DNA of 64,000 bases from Paenibacillus sp. D2_2. Lineage in GTDB: Bacteria; Bacillota; Bacilli; Paenibacillales; Paenibacillaceae. Of the stretch, positions 26,635 to 35,160 are shown piece after piece. Each line of letters starts with the position of its first letter. Position 1 is the first letter of the stretch. The DNA is taken from positions 2,016,501 through 2,080,500 of the forward strand of contig NZ_CP133605.1 in the NCBI RefSeq assembly GCF_031199965.1. Reading direction: 5' to 3'. Below the pieces are notes generated by a model, which was not told where the DNA came from, searched no databases, and was given only the letters and a program-made list of their open reading frames with translations. Made by a program: the position numbers and the translations under genes.

Positions 26635-27843
26635 ATGGACAGTTCATATGAAGCAGAAACCCGGGATCTCTCCTCGTATTTTGCTGATTTGCATATTCAT
26701 ATCGGAAGAACCGAAGCGGGGGCTCCGGTAAAAATTAGTGGCAGTCGTAACTTGACGTTTGCCAATATTGCCAAAGAAGCTGCTGAGCGTAAGGGCATTC
26801 AGCTTGTTGGTATTACCGACTGCCATTCTCCAGGCGTTCAGACAGACATTATTACCAGTCTAGAGCAAGGGCAGATGCGGGAGCTTGAAGACGGAGGAAT
26901 CGCCTATCAAGGAACGACACTGCTGCTTGGCAGCGAACTAGAAATAAGAGAGCCAGGTATGGGTCCGGCACACCTGCTCGTGTTCTTCCCGTATTTCGAT
27001 ACGATGCGTTCGTTCACGGAATGGCTAAAGCCGAGAATGAAGAATGTTCAGCTTAGCTCCCAGCGCGTGTATGTACCTGCACGTGAGCTGCAAGAGGAAG
27101 TGTATCGTCGGGGTGGAATTGTGATTCCTGCGCATATCTTCACTCCACATAGGAGCATATATGGAAGCTGTGCGCCGAGGCTCGCTGATGTACTTGATCC
27201 TCAGTTGATCAGTGCGGTTGAGCTAGGCCTGAGCGCGGATTCAGAGATGGCTGGACTAATTAGCGAGCTGGATAACTACACCATTCTGACCAATTCAGAT
27301 GCACATTCCTTGGGCAAGATCGGCAGGGAGTATAATGAATTAATCATGCAGGCCCCAACATACCGTGAGTTCATACAGGCAATTAGCGGCAAGGACGGCA
27401 GGAGAGTTGCTGGCAATTACGGCCTTAATCCGCGGTTAGGTAAGTATCACCGGACGTACTGTGGCAATTGCAGCTATATCATTGATGAGGCGGAAGTATC
27501 AGTGGATACATGTCCATATTGCGGTAGTACCAAACTTGTTCGCGGCGTTCTAGATCGGATTCTATCGATCGCCGACCGCGGAGAGCCGAGTATTCCAGCG
27601 TGTCGACCGCCCTATCATTATCAGGTTCCGCTGGAATTTATCCCGGGCTTGGGTCCGTCGAAGCTAAATCAGTTGTTAGCGTTGTTCGGTACAGAGATGA
27701 ATATTTTGCATCATGTATCACAGGTGCAGTTGTCTGAGGTAGTTGGCGAGGAATTAGCTGATAAAATATGTGCTGCCCGGGCTGGAACGCTTCAGCTTCA
27801 AGCAGGTGGCGGCGGAATATACGGTAAAGTTGTGAAAGGATAG
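26635..27843 (+). CDS. Endonuclease Q family protein (PHP domain)
   Basis: 402 residues, ATG 26635. Family TIGR00375, to which archaeal endonuclease Q belongs; that enzyme nicks DNA 5' of deaminated bases such as uracil and hypoxanthine. Visible: PHP metal-binding motifs (DLHIHIGR, GITDCHSPG, IPAHIFTPH, NSDAHSLG), a four-Cys zinc finger (CGNCSYII...CPYCGS) at about residues 279-303 and a helix-hairpin-helix (FIPGLGPSKLNQLLALFG). All typical parts are present, so a DNA repair role is likely. The six-base gap to nudF indicates an operon. Confidence 0.85.
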   Translation: MDSSYEAETRDLSSYFADLHIHIGRTEAGAPVKISGSRNLTFANIAKEAAERKGIQLVGITDCHSPGVQTDIITSLEQGQMRELEDGGIAYQGTTLLLGSELEIREPGMGPAHLLVFFPYFDTMRSFTEWLKPRMKNVQLSSQRVYVPARELQEEVYRRGGIVIPAHIFTPHRSIYGSCAPRLADVLDPQLISAVELGLSADSEMAGLISELDNYTILTNSDAHSLGKIGREYNELIMQAPTYREFIQAISGKDGRRVAGNYGLNPRLGKYHRTYCGNCSYIIDEAEVSVDTCPYCGSTKLVRGVLDRILSIADRGEPSIPACRPPYHYQVPLEFIPGLGPSKLNQLLALFGTEMNILHHVSQVQLSEVVGEELADKICAARAGTLQLQAGGGGIYGKVVKG

Positions 27844-27863
27844 TAAGACATGCAGTAACATAC

Positions 27864-27892
27864 GCATAAGGGAGTGGACATCTTCATAGCTT
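27864..27892 (+). promoter_or_regulatory. Candidate sigma-E promoter of spoIIM
   Basis: GCATAAG, 14 bases, then CATAGCTT; partial fit to the sigma-E consensus (KMATATT-N14-CATACANT), 71 bases before the spoIIM start. Bacillus spoIIM is a sigma-E gene. Confidence 0.4.
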
Positions 27893-27963
27893 GTATTATC
27901 AGGATAATCAAAGCAATATCTTGAATCCTGAGGTTTTCAAGCTGGACTAGAAGGAGGCTCCCT

Positions 27964-28590
27964 ATGCTACAACCAATTCGTCATTCGTTACGGGATCAGA
28001 CGCCGCTCTATGTATTTGTCAGTGTGTTGTTTTTGATGGGGGTCGTGTTTGGCGCATTGATGGTTAATGCCTTAACATTTGAGCAGCAGCAGGATTTGTC
28101 ACGCTATTTAGGAGATTTCTTCGTATCCGTGAATGATGGGGGAGCTGCATTTCAGACATTATCATTTTGGGCTGTAGCAAGTTTACATTTGAAGTGGCTC
28201 GGTCTGATCTGGCTACTGGGTCTTTCGGTCATCGGATTACCAGGAATTCTCATTCTCGATTTTCTCAAGGGTGTCCTGATTGGGTTCTCTGTAGGTTGTC
28301 TAGTGGGGCAATTTACTTGGAAAGGGCTGCTGTTTGCAATTGTTTCCGTTGCTCCACATAATTTGATCGTTATTCCTGCACTGTTGATTGCGAGCGTAGC
28401 GGCAGTTGGTTTCTCACTCGGAATTATCCGCAATCGGGTACTTCTGCATCGGAATGGAAGCGCGGCAAGGCCATTCTTCTCTTATACCTCGTTGACACTG
28501 GCGATGGCAGCGGTATTGCTCATTATTTCCACCTTTGAGACATGGGTATCCCCGGAGATTATGAGCTGGGTAACCCCGCTGTTAATATAG
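27964..28590 (+). CDS. spoIIM: Stage II sporulation protein M
   Basis: 208 residues after AAGGAGG. SpoIIM, with SpoIID and SpoIIP, drives septal peptidoglycan remodelling during engulfment; it is the membrane scaffold. Five hydrophobic helices are visible, including LYVFVSVLFLMGVVFGALMV, WLGLIWLLGLSVIGLPGILI and the GLLFAIVSVAPHNLIVIPAL block typical of the family. It lies before fur as in Bacillus. Confidence 0.95.
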   Translation: MLQPIRHSLRDQTPLYVFVSVLFLMGVVFGALMVNALTFEQQQDLSRYLGDFFVSVNDGGAAFQTLSFWAVASLHLKWLGLIWLLGLSVIGLPGILILDFLKGVLIGFSVGCLVGQFTWKGLLFAIVSVAPHNLIVIPALLIASVAAVGFSLGIIRNRVLLHRNGSAARPFFSYTSLTLAMAAVLLIISTFETWVSPEIMSWVTPLLI

Positions 28591-28611
28591 GTTCTCACTC
28601 TAGTAAAATGT

Positions 28612-28641
28612 TTGACTTTGTAGTTTAACTCCCCCTATAAT
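28612..28641 (+). promoter_or_regulatory. Sigma-A promoter of fur
   Basis: TTGACT (28612-28617), 18 bases, TATAAT (28636-28641), about 55 bases before the fur start. Confidence 0.7.
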
Positions 28642-28697
28642 GAAAGAAGCGAATTATTAAAGCAGCTTAATGTCGGCGATGCTTGGGGAGGGAGAAT

Positions 28698-29180
28698 GTG
28701 GAAGTGAAAGTCGAGAAAATCAAACAACAATTACAATCCCATGGCTACAAATTGACGCCCCAGCGGGAAGCCACGGTTCGCGTACTGCTCGAGAATGAAG
28801 AGGATCATCTTAGTGCTGAGGATGTATTCATGCTCGTTAAAGATAAAGCTCCCGAGATAGGTTTGGCCACCGTGTACCGGACCCTGGAGTTACTTAGTGA
28901 ACTTCATGTCGTAGAGAAGATCAACTTTGGCGACGGTGTTGCCAGATATGATTTACGAACCGATACGAATAAGCATCACCATCATCATTTGATCTGCGTT
29001 CAATGCGGTGCAATGGATGAGATACGTGAGGATTGGCTTGGACCATTAGAGGAACGTCTGGAGAAAGAATTCAATTTCACGGTACTTGATCACCGTCTTG
29101 ACTTCCAGGGCATCTGTCATCGTTGCAAAGACAAGACGGATAAGAATGGAGATCAGCCGGGGAATGGTCAAAATACTTAA
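28698..29180 (+). CDS. fur: Ferric uptake regulator Fur
   Basis: 160 residues from GTG 28698, after GGGGAGGGA; the frame opens at 28683. The winged helix (YKLTPQREATVRVLLENE, GLATVYRTLELLSELHVV) and metal sites (HHHHHLICVQCGAMDEI and C-terminal CHRC) mark a Fur-family repressor. Location between spoIIM and the yqzK-xerD pair is that of Bacillus fur (yqkL), so iron is the likely ligand rather than zinc or peroxide sensing. I see no clear Fur box in its own promoter. Confidence 0.92.
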   Translation: MEVKVEKIKQQLQSHGYKLTPQREATVRVLLENEEDHLSAEDVFMLVKDKAPEIGLATVYRTLELLSELHVVEKINFGDGVARYDLRTDTNKHHHHHLICVQCGAMDEIREDWLGPLEERLEKEFNFTVLDHRLDFQGICHRCKDKTDKNGDQPGNGQNT

Positions 29181-29188
29181 GGAATTTC

Positions 29189-29229
29189 AATAAGGTAGAG
29201 CGAGTTTTACTGCTCTATCTTATTTTTTT
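29189..29229 (+). terminator. Intrinsic terminator of fur
   Basis: AATAAGGTAGAGC pairs with GCTCTATCTTATT, followed by seven T. Confidence 0.85.
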
Positions 29230-29396
29230 GCCTCATGTTGTACGATTGTTGAATCTGTTAATTGGATGCTTTTGCATGTACAATAATAGGAGTAGAAGCT
29301 CTCATAAACCTGGCGGAATGGATATATACTTGTACAAATGCTGTTTGCGATTCTATGGCGCTTCGGCAATCCATGATCAAAAGGTAGGGGAGAACG

Positions 29397-29633
29397 ATGG
29401 TTATTTCTTTGCGCAAGAGTCTGCGTCTGATGAAGTATTTAATCGTATTTATCATGCTTGCTTATTCCTTGTACAAAGTACTTGGTTATTTGGATGTCGC
29501 TTTGCTTCCGATGGATAAATATCGAACTCCCGAGGGTTCAGCGGTGAAAGCATTCCATGCCGATAGTATGGAAGTGGTAGATCCGGAGACCCCACTACAG
29601 AGGTTGAAGCTGTTTTTTTGGTATGGGGAGTAA
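29397..29633 (+). CDS. yqzK: DUF4227 protein YqzK
   Basis: 78 residues, ATG 29397, preceded by GGGGAGAACG. One N-terminal membrane helix (LMKYLIVFIMLAYSLYKVLG) and a short soluble tail with PLQRLKLFFWYGE. This matches DUF4227, represented by Bacillus YqzK in the same place between fur and xerD. Function unknown. Confidence 0.85.
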   Translation: MVISLRKSLRLMKYLIVFIMLAYSLYKVLGYLDVALLPMDKYRTPEGSAVKAFHADSMEVVDPETPLQRLKLFFWYGE

Positions 29634-29687
29634 TTAGTTCCGGCATCCATTCAGTTATTATAGATTAGGATGAGAGGGGGCGATGAA

Positions 29688-30614
29688 TTGGAGCAGGTTA
29701 TTGTCTCTTTTATTTCGCATTTAACGGATCGTAAAGGTCTAAGCCAGCGGACACAGGAAGCGTATGCCCGCGATTTACAGCAGTTTATTACTTATTTGCA
29801 GAGCAAAGGAATTGATGATTTCAATGAGATCACGAGGGCAGGGATATTGCTTTATTTCTCTGCGCTGAAGGATATGGGCAAGGCACCAGCGACGATAGCA
29901 AGGGTCTCTGTGACGCTTCGGTCTTTTATACATTATTTGTTACAGGAGCGGTTCATCGATCATGATCCGTTCCTAACGATTGAATCGCCGAGAATAGATA
30001 AAATTCCACCCGAGACGTTGACCATTGAAGAGACGGAAGCTTTGCTGGACATGCCTGACCCAGGCACTCCTTTGGGGCTTAGAGACAAGACGATGCTGGA
30101 GTTGTTATACGCTACGGGGATACGAGTAAGCGAACTGATCTCGCTGAACGTGAGCGATGTTGATTTGCAGTTTCGTTTTCTGCGCTGTGCAGGTGAGCAT
30201 GGTAAAGAAAGGATCATTCCATTCGGGACATTAACGACAGAATGGCTTGACCGTTATCTGCAGGAGTGCCGTCCACGGTGGGCGAAGGAAGCGGGACAGG
30301 GACCGTTATTTCCTAATCGACAGGGAGAGACTCTGAGTCGGCAAGGATTTTGGAAAATCGTTAAGAAATACGGTGCAGAAGCTGGAATCAGCAAGCAGAT
30401 TACACCCCACACTTTGCGTCATTCGTTCGCAGTACACTTACTCCAGGGCGGTGCGGATGTACGTGCTGTGCAGGAGATGCTTGGCAATCAGAGTGCTTCG
30501 ACCATTCAGCTCTACTTGAACAAATCAGGTGGAAATCTAAAGTCGGTGTATGAGTCTTTTCATCCCCGGGCAAAACGGAAAATAGAAAATCAGTCAGCCA
30601 GCAGCACAGATTAA
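29688..30614 (+). CDS. xerD: Tyrosine recombinase XerD
   Basis: 308 residues from TTG 29688, after GAGAGGGGG. XerD with XerC (CodV in Bacillus) resolves chromosome dimers at dif. An N-terminal SAM-like domain (VSFISHLTDRKGLSQRTQEA) and the catalytic domain are visible: Arg I in ATGIRVSEL, Lys in GEHGKERIIPFG, HTLRHSFAVHLL (His-x-x-Arg) and the nucleophile in STIQLY. The position of the second conserved His (LGH in most members) is LGN here. The tail VYESFHPRAKRK is the usual XerD ending, slightly extended. Confidence 0.93.
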   Translation: MEQVIVSFISHLTDRKGLSQRTQEAYARDLQQFITYLQSKGIDDFNEITRAGILLYFSALKDMGKAPATIARVSVTLRSFIHYLLQERFIDHDPFLTIESPRIDKIPPETLTIEETEALLDMPDPGTPLGLRDKTMLELLYATGIRVSELISLNVSDVDLQFRFLRCAGEHGKERIIPFGTLTTEWLDRYLQECRPRWAKEAGQGPLFPNRQGETLSRQGFWKIVKKYGAEAGISKQITPHTLRHSFAVHLLQGGADVRAVQEMLGNQSASTIQLYLNKSGGNLKSVYESFHPRAKRKIENQSASSTD

Positions 30615-30662
30615 AGAAGTTGTGTTTCCTGACCAGTTTAAAAACATGAAGGAGAAGTGACA

Positions 30663-31483
30663 ATGACACTTACCAAAGAGATGATCACAGAGGCGGCCGG
30701 GTATATTTCGACCGTAGCCAAAATGAAGCCGGAGGTTGGCCTTATTCTCGGCTCAGGACTAGGTATTCTTGCTGACCACATTGAACAGGCGATCAGCATT
30801 TCCTATAAAGATATTCCTCATTTCCCGCAGTCCACTGTAGAAGGACATGCTGGTGAACTATTAATTGGTTATGTGCAGGGTAAGCCGGTTGTTATGATGA
30901 AAGGACGCTTCCATATGTATGAGGGATACGGGCCTGAATTGACAGCATTCCCTGTACGGGTTATGAAAGAGCTGGGTGTGAAAACTCTGCTTGTTACTAA
31001 TGCGGCCGGTGGTGTCAATACCTCCTTCAACCCAGGTGATCTGATGCTGATATCTGATCACCTTAATATGACGGGAAGAACCCGTTGATCGGTGCTAACG
31101 ATGAAGAGCTTGGACCACGCTTCCCGGATATGTCGCAGGCTTATAGTCGTAGATTGCGTGAGCTGGCGCGGAATGTAGGGGACAAGCTGGGTGTCTCGCT
31201 ACAGGAAGGCGTGTATGCTGGACTGCTTGGACCGTCCTATGAGACACCGGCAGAGATCCGAATGCTGCGTACACTGGGCGCGGACGCCGTTGGCATGTCT
31301 ACCGTCTCGGAAGTCATTGTGGCCAGCCATGCTGGGCTTGAGGTGTTGGGTATTTCCTGTATCAGCAATATGGCCGCTGGTATTTTGGATCAGCCATTAT
31401 CCCATGCTGAAGTTATGGAGACGACGGATCGTGTACGCGAGCAATTTCTAGGTTTGGTGCAGACTATTATTCCGCAACTATAA
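30663..31483 (+). CDS. punA: Purine nucleoside phosphorylase PunA, one apparent frameshift
   Basis: Phosphorolyses guanosine, inosine and deoxy forms to base plus (deoxy)ribose 1-phosphate. Motifs: [36 protein letters not shown] and, after the break, [20 protein letters not shown] and [11 protein letters not shown]. One A is missing near 31078 (expected [12 protein letters not shown]). The corrected product has 273 residues, the normal length. The deoB (drm) gene found between xerD and punA in Bacillus is absent here. GAAGGAG precedes the start. Confidence 0.94.
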
Positions 31484-31500
31484 TTACGAGAAATAATATA

Positions 31501-31686
31501 AGAGGTAGTTTAAAAAGTCCCCTTTGATCACGAAGTAAATTATGAAGCTATCAAGGCATCGAATCTTGAATTCAGCCGGGCCTTCCGGTGCTCAAGTACA
31601 AACTACGTACGCTCCGCTCCTCAGGCCCTAGCTTCATCAAACCTTCTCGGTGCTGAAAGGTCTGACTTTTTAAACACGAACTATAA
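31501..31686 (-). repeat. Interspersed repeat, copy E (reverse)
   Basis: From AGAGGTAGTTTAAAAAGTCC to GACTTTTTAAACACGAACTA, starting 17 bases after the punA stop. The core is complete, with the hairpin as GTAC...GTAC. Confidence 0.9.
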
Positions 31687-31733
31687 GTTAAAACTGACCT
31701 TTTTGGACATGTACTATAAATACTATGATCAAC

Positions 31734-31783
31734 GCGGCGTTCTTACGCGAGGCATAAGCCTCGTGAGGAACGCCGCTTTTTAT
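31734..31783 (+). terminator. Strong intrinsic terminator after punA
   Basis: GCGGCGTTC pairs with GAACGCCGC, enclosing a second perfect stem CGAGGC/GCCTCG, followed by TTTTTATT. Confidence 0.9.
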
Positions 31784-31874
31784 TGGCAAGCGGCCGTGCA
31801 GGAATATAATGCCATGAAATGGAGCATACTAGGTTAGCAGAATCCACACTTTTAGTATAAAGGGGGAACATAGT

Positions 31875-33064
31875 TTGAAGAAGATGCTAATCAGCGGGCT
31901 AATGGCTCTTATAATGACAGTATCTGCATGGCCTATTGCAGCCCTAGCAGAGGACGGTGGGGCACGTAATAACACAGAGGTGTTGTCGCTAGCGGAGAAT
32001 GCACGCTCCGCGATTCTGATCGATGCAGACACCGGCACGGTTATTTATGACAAACAGAGTCATGAGAAGCTGCCACCTGCCAGTATAACAAAAATCATGA
32101 CGATGCTGCTGACGATGGAAGCTATCGATCAAGGTCGCTTGAAGCTGACAGATAAAGTAACGGCCAGTGAGCATGCTTCATCGATGGGCGGGTCACAAAT
32201 CTTCCTCGAGGTTGGGGAAGAAATGACGGTCGATGAACTGCTGAAAGGGGTAGCAATGGCTTCAGGGAACGACGCCTCGGTCGCACTAGCAGAGAAGATC
32301 GCTGGTTCGGAGCAGGGTTTTGTCAAGTTAATGAATGATCGAGCCAAGGAACTTGGACTTTCGGACACACACTTTGCCAATTGCAATGGACTGCCGATAG
32401 CTGATCATTACAGTTCCGCTCATGATATCGCCATGATGAGTCGTGAACTCCTAAAGCATGATGGGATTACGAAGTATACAGGGTCCTATCAGGACTACCT
32501 GCGCAAGGACTCCGCTAAGCCGTTCTGGCTCGTCAATACGAACAAGCTTGTCCGCTTCTACAGCGGCGCGGACGGCCTTAAGACGGGGTACACTGCAGAG
32601 GCGAAATTCTGTCTGGCTGCAACCGCGAAGCGTGATGGAATGCGATTGATTGCCGTTGTGCTCGGGGAGCCGAATACGAAGACACGCAACAATGAAGTAT
32701 CTGCAATGTTCGATTATGCGTTCTCGCAATATGCACTGCAGCCGATCTATAAAGCTGGTGAGGTGATCGGTAAAGTGAAGGTGCAGAAGGGGAAGCTGCA
32801 CAGTTAGAGTTGACTGCTTCCAGGACGATGAGTGTTCTGGTCAAGAAGGGCTCCAAGCTAGAGAATATTACACAGAAGCTGGTTATTCCTGAGAAGATTG
32901 CTGCTCCTGTCAAGGAAGGACAAATGATCGGTCAACTAATAATCATTCAGGATGGACGGACCTTGGCAGAGTTCGATTTAAACGCAGCTTCAACGATCAA
33001 GAAAGCCCGTTGGTGGACCTTGTTCAAACGTACAGCCGCGCATATGTTTTTTGTAGATTCTTAG
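31875..33064 (+). CDS. dacF: D-alanyl-D-alanine carboxypeptidase DacF, one apparent frameshift
   Basis: Penicillin-binding protein that trims the terminal D-Ala of peptidoglycan; in Bacillus DacF acts in the forespore and sets spore cortex cross-linking. TTG start at 31875 after AAAGGGGG. A signal peptide (LISGLMALIMTVSAWPIAALA) is followed by SxxK in PPASITKIM, SxN in SGNDASVAL and KTG in LKTGYTAEA. One G is missing near 32794 (expected VQKGEAAQLELTASR); corrected length is 396, including the C-terminal stalk domain. The spoIIA operon follows, as in Bacillus. Confidence 0.93.
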
Positions 33065-33090
33065 GTTTTTTCTTCTAGTTTTGTCATAGA

Positions 33091-33120
33091 GCAGGATTCG
33101 TCCGAGGATATGTAGAATTG
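33091..33120 (+). promoter_or_regulatory. Sigma-H promoter of spoIIA
   Basis: GCAGGATTC (33091-33099), 12 bases, GTAGAATTG (33112-33120). Both halves fit the sigma-H consensus (RnAGGAwww / RnnGAATww) with one mismatch each. It lies 32 bases before the spoIIAA start. Bacillus spoIIA is driven by sigma-H with Spo0A~P. TTTTGTCATA just upstream is only a weak 0A-box match. Confidence 0.65.
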
Positions 33121-33152
33121 TTGTGTTCATGTCAGGGAGGAGAGTGAACAAC

Positions 33153-33506
33153 GTGAATTTGCATATGGAAACCGCTAGGCATCGTGAGACGCTTATTGTA
33201 CGTTTATCCGGTGAGCTAGACCACCATACGGCGGATATGGTGCGCATGCGCATGGATGAGGAGATTGGGCGAGAGGGCTGCCGCAATCTGCTGCTCAGTC
33301 TCAAATCGCTGCAGTTTATGGACAGCTCAGGGCTTGGGGTTATACTCGGACGCTATAAGCTGATTAAGCAAAAGGGCGGGAAGATGGTTGTCAGCGACGT
33401 TAATCCACCGGTATTCCGCTTGCTGGAAATGTCAGGCTTGTTCAAGATTATGTCTATTTATGAAAATGAGAGCAGTGCGCTCTCTGAGTTGGAGGTCGCT
33501 CTATGA
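33153..33506 (+). CDS. spoIIAA: Anti-sigma F factor antagonist SpoIIAA
   Basis: 117 residues from GTG 33153, the same length as Bacillus SpoIIAA; other in-frame GTG codons lie too close to GGGAGGAG. A STAS-domain protein: unphosphorylated SpoIIAA binds SpoIIAB and frees sigma-F. The phosphorylated serine lies in [25 protein letters not shown] and MSGLFKI are also typical. It overlaps spoIIAB by four bases (ATGA). Confidence 0.97.
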   Translation: MNLHMETARHRETLIVRLSGELDHHTADMVRMRMDEEIGREGCRNLLLSLKSLQFMDSSGLGVILGRYKLIKQKGGKMVVSDVNPPVFRLLEMSGLFKIMSIYENESSALSELEVAL

Positions 33507-33955
33507 ATGAAAATAACCGTAACTTTATGACCTTGCAATTCGCGGCAAAATCGGAAAATGAGTCTTTCGCCAGAGTAACGGTAGCCGCATTTGTCTCTCA
33601 ACTAGACCCTACGATGGATGAGATTACGGATTTGAAGACCGTTGTATCTGAAGCGGTAACCAATTCAATCATCCACGGTTATGAGGAGAATTCTGAAGGT
33701 ATCGTAACGATCTCTGCCTGGATTGAGGAGGATACAGTTACCTTGCTCATCGAGGACAAAGGCCGTGGGATTGAAGATTTGGAGTTGGCTAAGCAGCCGT
33801 TATTCACTTCCAAGCCGGAACTGGAACGGTCCGGAATGGGCTTTACGATCATGGAGAATTTTATGGATGAGTTTGACGTCGCAAGCGAGGTTGGCGGCGG
33901 CACTTCGATTCGGATGAAGAAGAGGATCGTATCGAAGAAAGCTTTATACAATTAG
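33503..33955 (+). CDS. spoIIAB: Anti-sigma F factor and serine kinase SpoIIAB
   Basis: 150 residues. A GHKL-type ATPase that holds sigma-F inactive and phosphorylates SpoIIAA. The N box ([13 protein letters not shown]), G1 box ([14 protein letters not shown]) and G2 box ([15 protein letters not shown]) are intact. The start overlaps the spoIIAA stop, indicating translational coupling, which would keep the partners in proportion. Confidence 0.97.
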   Translation: MNENNRNFMTLQFAAKSENESFARVTVAAFVSQLDPTMDEITDLKTVVSEAVTNSIIHGYEENSEGIVTISAWIEEDTVTLLIEDKGRGIEDLELAKQPLFTSKPELERSGMGFTIMENFMDEFDVASEVGGGTSIRMKKRIVSKKALYN

Positions 33956-33966
33956 GGGTTGGAGCC

Positions 33967-34722
33967 ATGGATGCCGAAGTGAAGCAAGCCTCGAGAGAGT
34001 ATTTGGACGATGCGGAAGTGAAAAGGCTGATCGCCTTAAGCCAGGCCGGAGATAATGTAGCCAGGGATCGGCTCGTAAGCTGCAACACAAGGCTGGTCTG
34101 GTCGGTCGTACAGCGGTTCATGAACCGCGGCTACGAGCCGGAGGATTTGTTCCAAATCGGCTGCATCGGTCTGTTAAAGTCGGTGGATAAATTCGATCTA
34201 AGCTATGACGTTAAATTCTCAACCTATGCGGTTCCGATGATTATAGGAGAAATTCAGCGATTCCTTCGTGACGACGGAACGTTGAAGGTCAGCCGCTCGT
34301 TGAAGGAAATGGCGAATAAGGTACGTAAGAAGAAGGATGAGCTGTCCAAGGTGTTGAACCGTCTTCCGACAGTGAAGGAAGTAGCCGATGAGCTTGGGGT
34401 GACGCCGGAAGATGTCGTATTTGCCCAGGAGGCGAACAAGCCGCCAGCCTCTATTCATGAGACGGTGTTTGAGAATGATGGAGATCCGATCACACTAATG
34501 GATCAGATCGCAGATGAGTCTCAAGAACGCTGGTTCGATAAGCTGGCCCTGCATGAAGCGATCGACGGTTTGTCAGAACGGGAGCGACTGATTGTGTACT
34601 TACGGTATTACCGTGATCAGACGCAATCTGAGGTGGCGGCTAGGCTTGGAATCTCCCAGGTCCAGGTGTCCAGATTGGAGAAGAAAATATTGCAGAGCAT
34701 TCGCGATCAGATCGCTCAGTAA
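33967..34722 (+). CDS. sigF: RNA polymerase sigma factor SigF
   Basis: 251 residues, AGGGGTTGGAG before the ATG. First forespore-specific sigma factor, released by the SpoIIAA/AB switch. Region 2 (RLVWSVVQRFMNRGYEPEDL, FSTYAVPMIIGEIQRFLRDD), region 3 and region 4 helix-turn-helix (RYYRDQTQSEVAARLGISQ, VQVSRLEKKIL) are complete. Third gene of the spoIIA operon, followed by a terminator. Confidence 0.98.
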   Translation: MDAEVKQASREYLDDAEVKRLIALSQAGDNVARDRLVSCNTRLVWSVVQRFMNRGYEPEDLFQIGCIGLLKSVDKFDLSYDVKFSTYAVPMIIGEIQRFLRDDGTLKVSRSLKEMANKVRKKKDELSKVLNRLPTVKEVADELGVTPEDVVFAQEANKPPASIHETVFENDGDPITLMDQIADESQERWFDKLALHEAIDGLSERERLIVYLRYYRDQTQSEVAARLGISQVQVSRLEKKILQSIRDQIAQ

Positions 34723-34795
34723 TTGTTCCAGAGGATGCAGGGAGATCATTGCTCTAAGATATAAGGCTTAATATGATCTTGATGCATTGAAAGAC

Positions 34796-34843
34796 AGGGG
34801 CTGTCTCAAAGGTTGATTTTTCGACCCGGAGACGCCCCTTTTG
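34796..34843 (+). terminator. Intrinsic terminator of the spoIIA operon
   Basis: AGGGGCTGTCTC pairs, with one mismatch, with GAGACGCCCCT, followed by TTTTG. The arm is nearly identical to that of the terminator disrupted by the insertion sequence at 57.5 kb. Confidence 0.75.
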
Positions 34844-34887
34844 TATGCCCAAAAATGCGACGATCCTCATGCTTTGGCCGGAGTACT

Positions 34888-35064
34888 CGGACACTTTTGG
34901 CCGTTAGCGCCCAATCTTTAGTACGCGGCCCTTGTAACGGACAATTTTGTCCAGTACAAGGGGAAAGATCGCGGGAAACCGTAATTTGAGCTTCTAATGG
35001 TCAAAAGTGTCCGTTAGGAATACGGGATTGTTTTTTTCTTGCTCTAACGGACATTTTTGACCGC
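34888..35064. repeat. Four short TAACGGACA-type repeats before spoVAA
   Basis: CGGACACTTTTGGCCGTTAG (34888-34907), GTAACGGACAATTTTGTCC (from about 34936), the inverted unit GGTCAAAAGTGTCCGTTAG (from about 34999) and CTAACGGACATTTTTGACCG (from about 35043). The shared pattern is TAACGGACA-n-TTTTGnCC. The stretch 34850-35100 holds nothing else I can identify. Confidence 0.75.
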
Positions 35065-35101
35065 CTCTATAGTGCCATAAGCCGCAAATGTCATACCCGT
35101 C

Positions 35102-35131
35102 GAGTAAATGTAAGTCTACATTGGCATACTA
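35102..35131 (+). promoter_or_regulatory. Candidate sigma-G promoter of spoVA
   Basis: GAGTA, 18 bases, CATACTA. The -10 fits CATnhTA fully and the -35 fits GHATR in four of five positions. It ends 30 bases before spoVAA, whose operon is sigma-G dependent in Bacillus. Confidence 0.5.
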
Positions 35132-35160
35132 TGGACATTATGAAAAAAGGGGTGGCTATC

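Noticed and set aside
29228..29518. A 96-residue plus-strand frame after fur
   Set aside because: It begins in the terminator T run, overlaps yqzK in another frame and has no family features.
31875..33064. A sigma-F/G promoter before dacF
   Set aside because: GCATA near 31828 could be a -35 box, but no -10 match occurs at the right distance.
34888..35064. A CRISPR array, suggested by the regularly repeated TAACGGACA units
   Set aside because: Units are imperfect, one is inverted, spacing is irregular and no cas genes are present.
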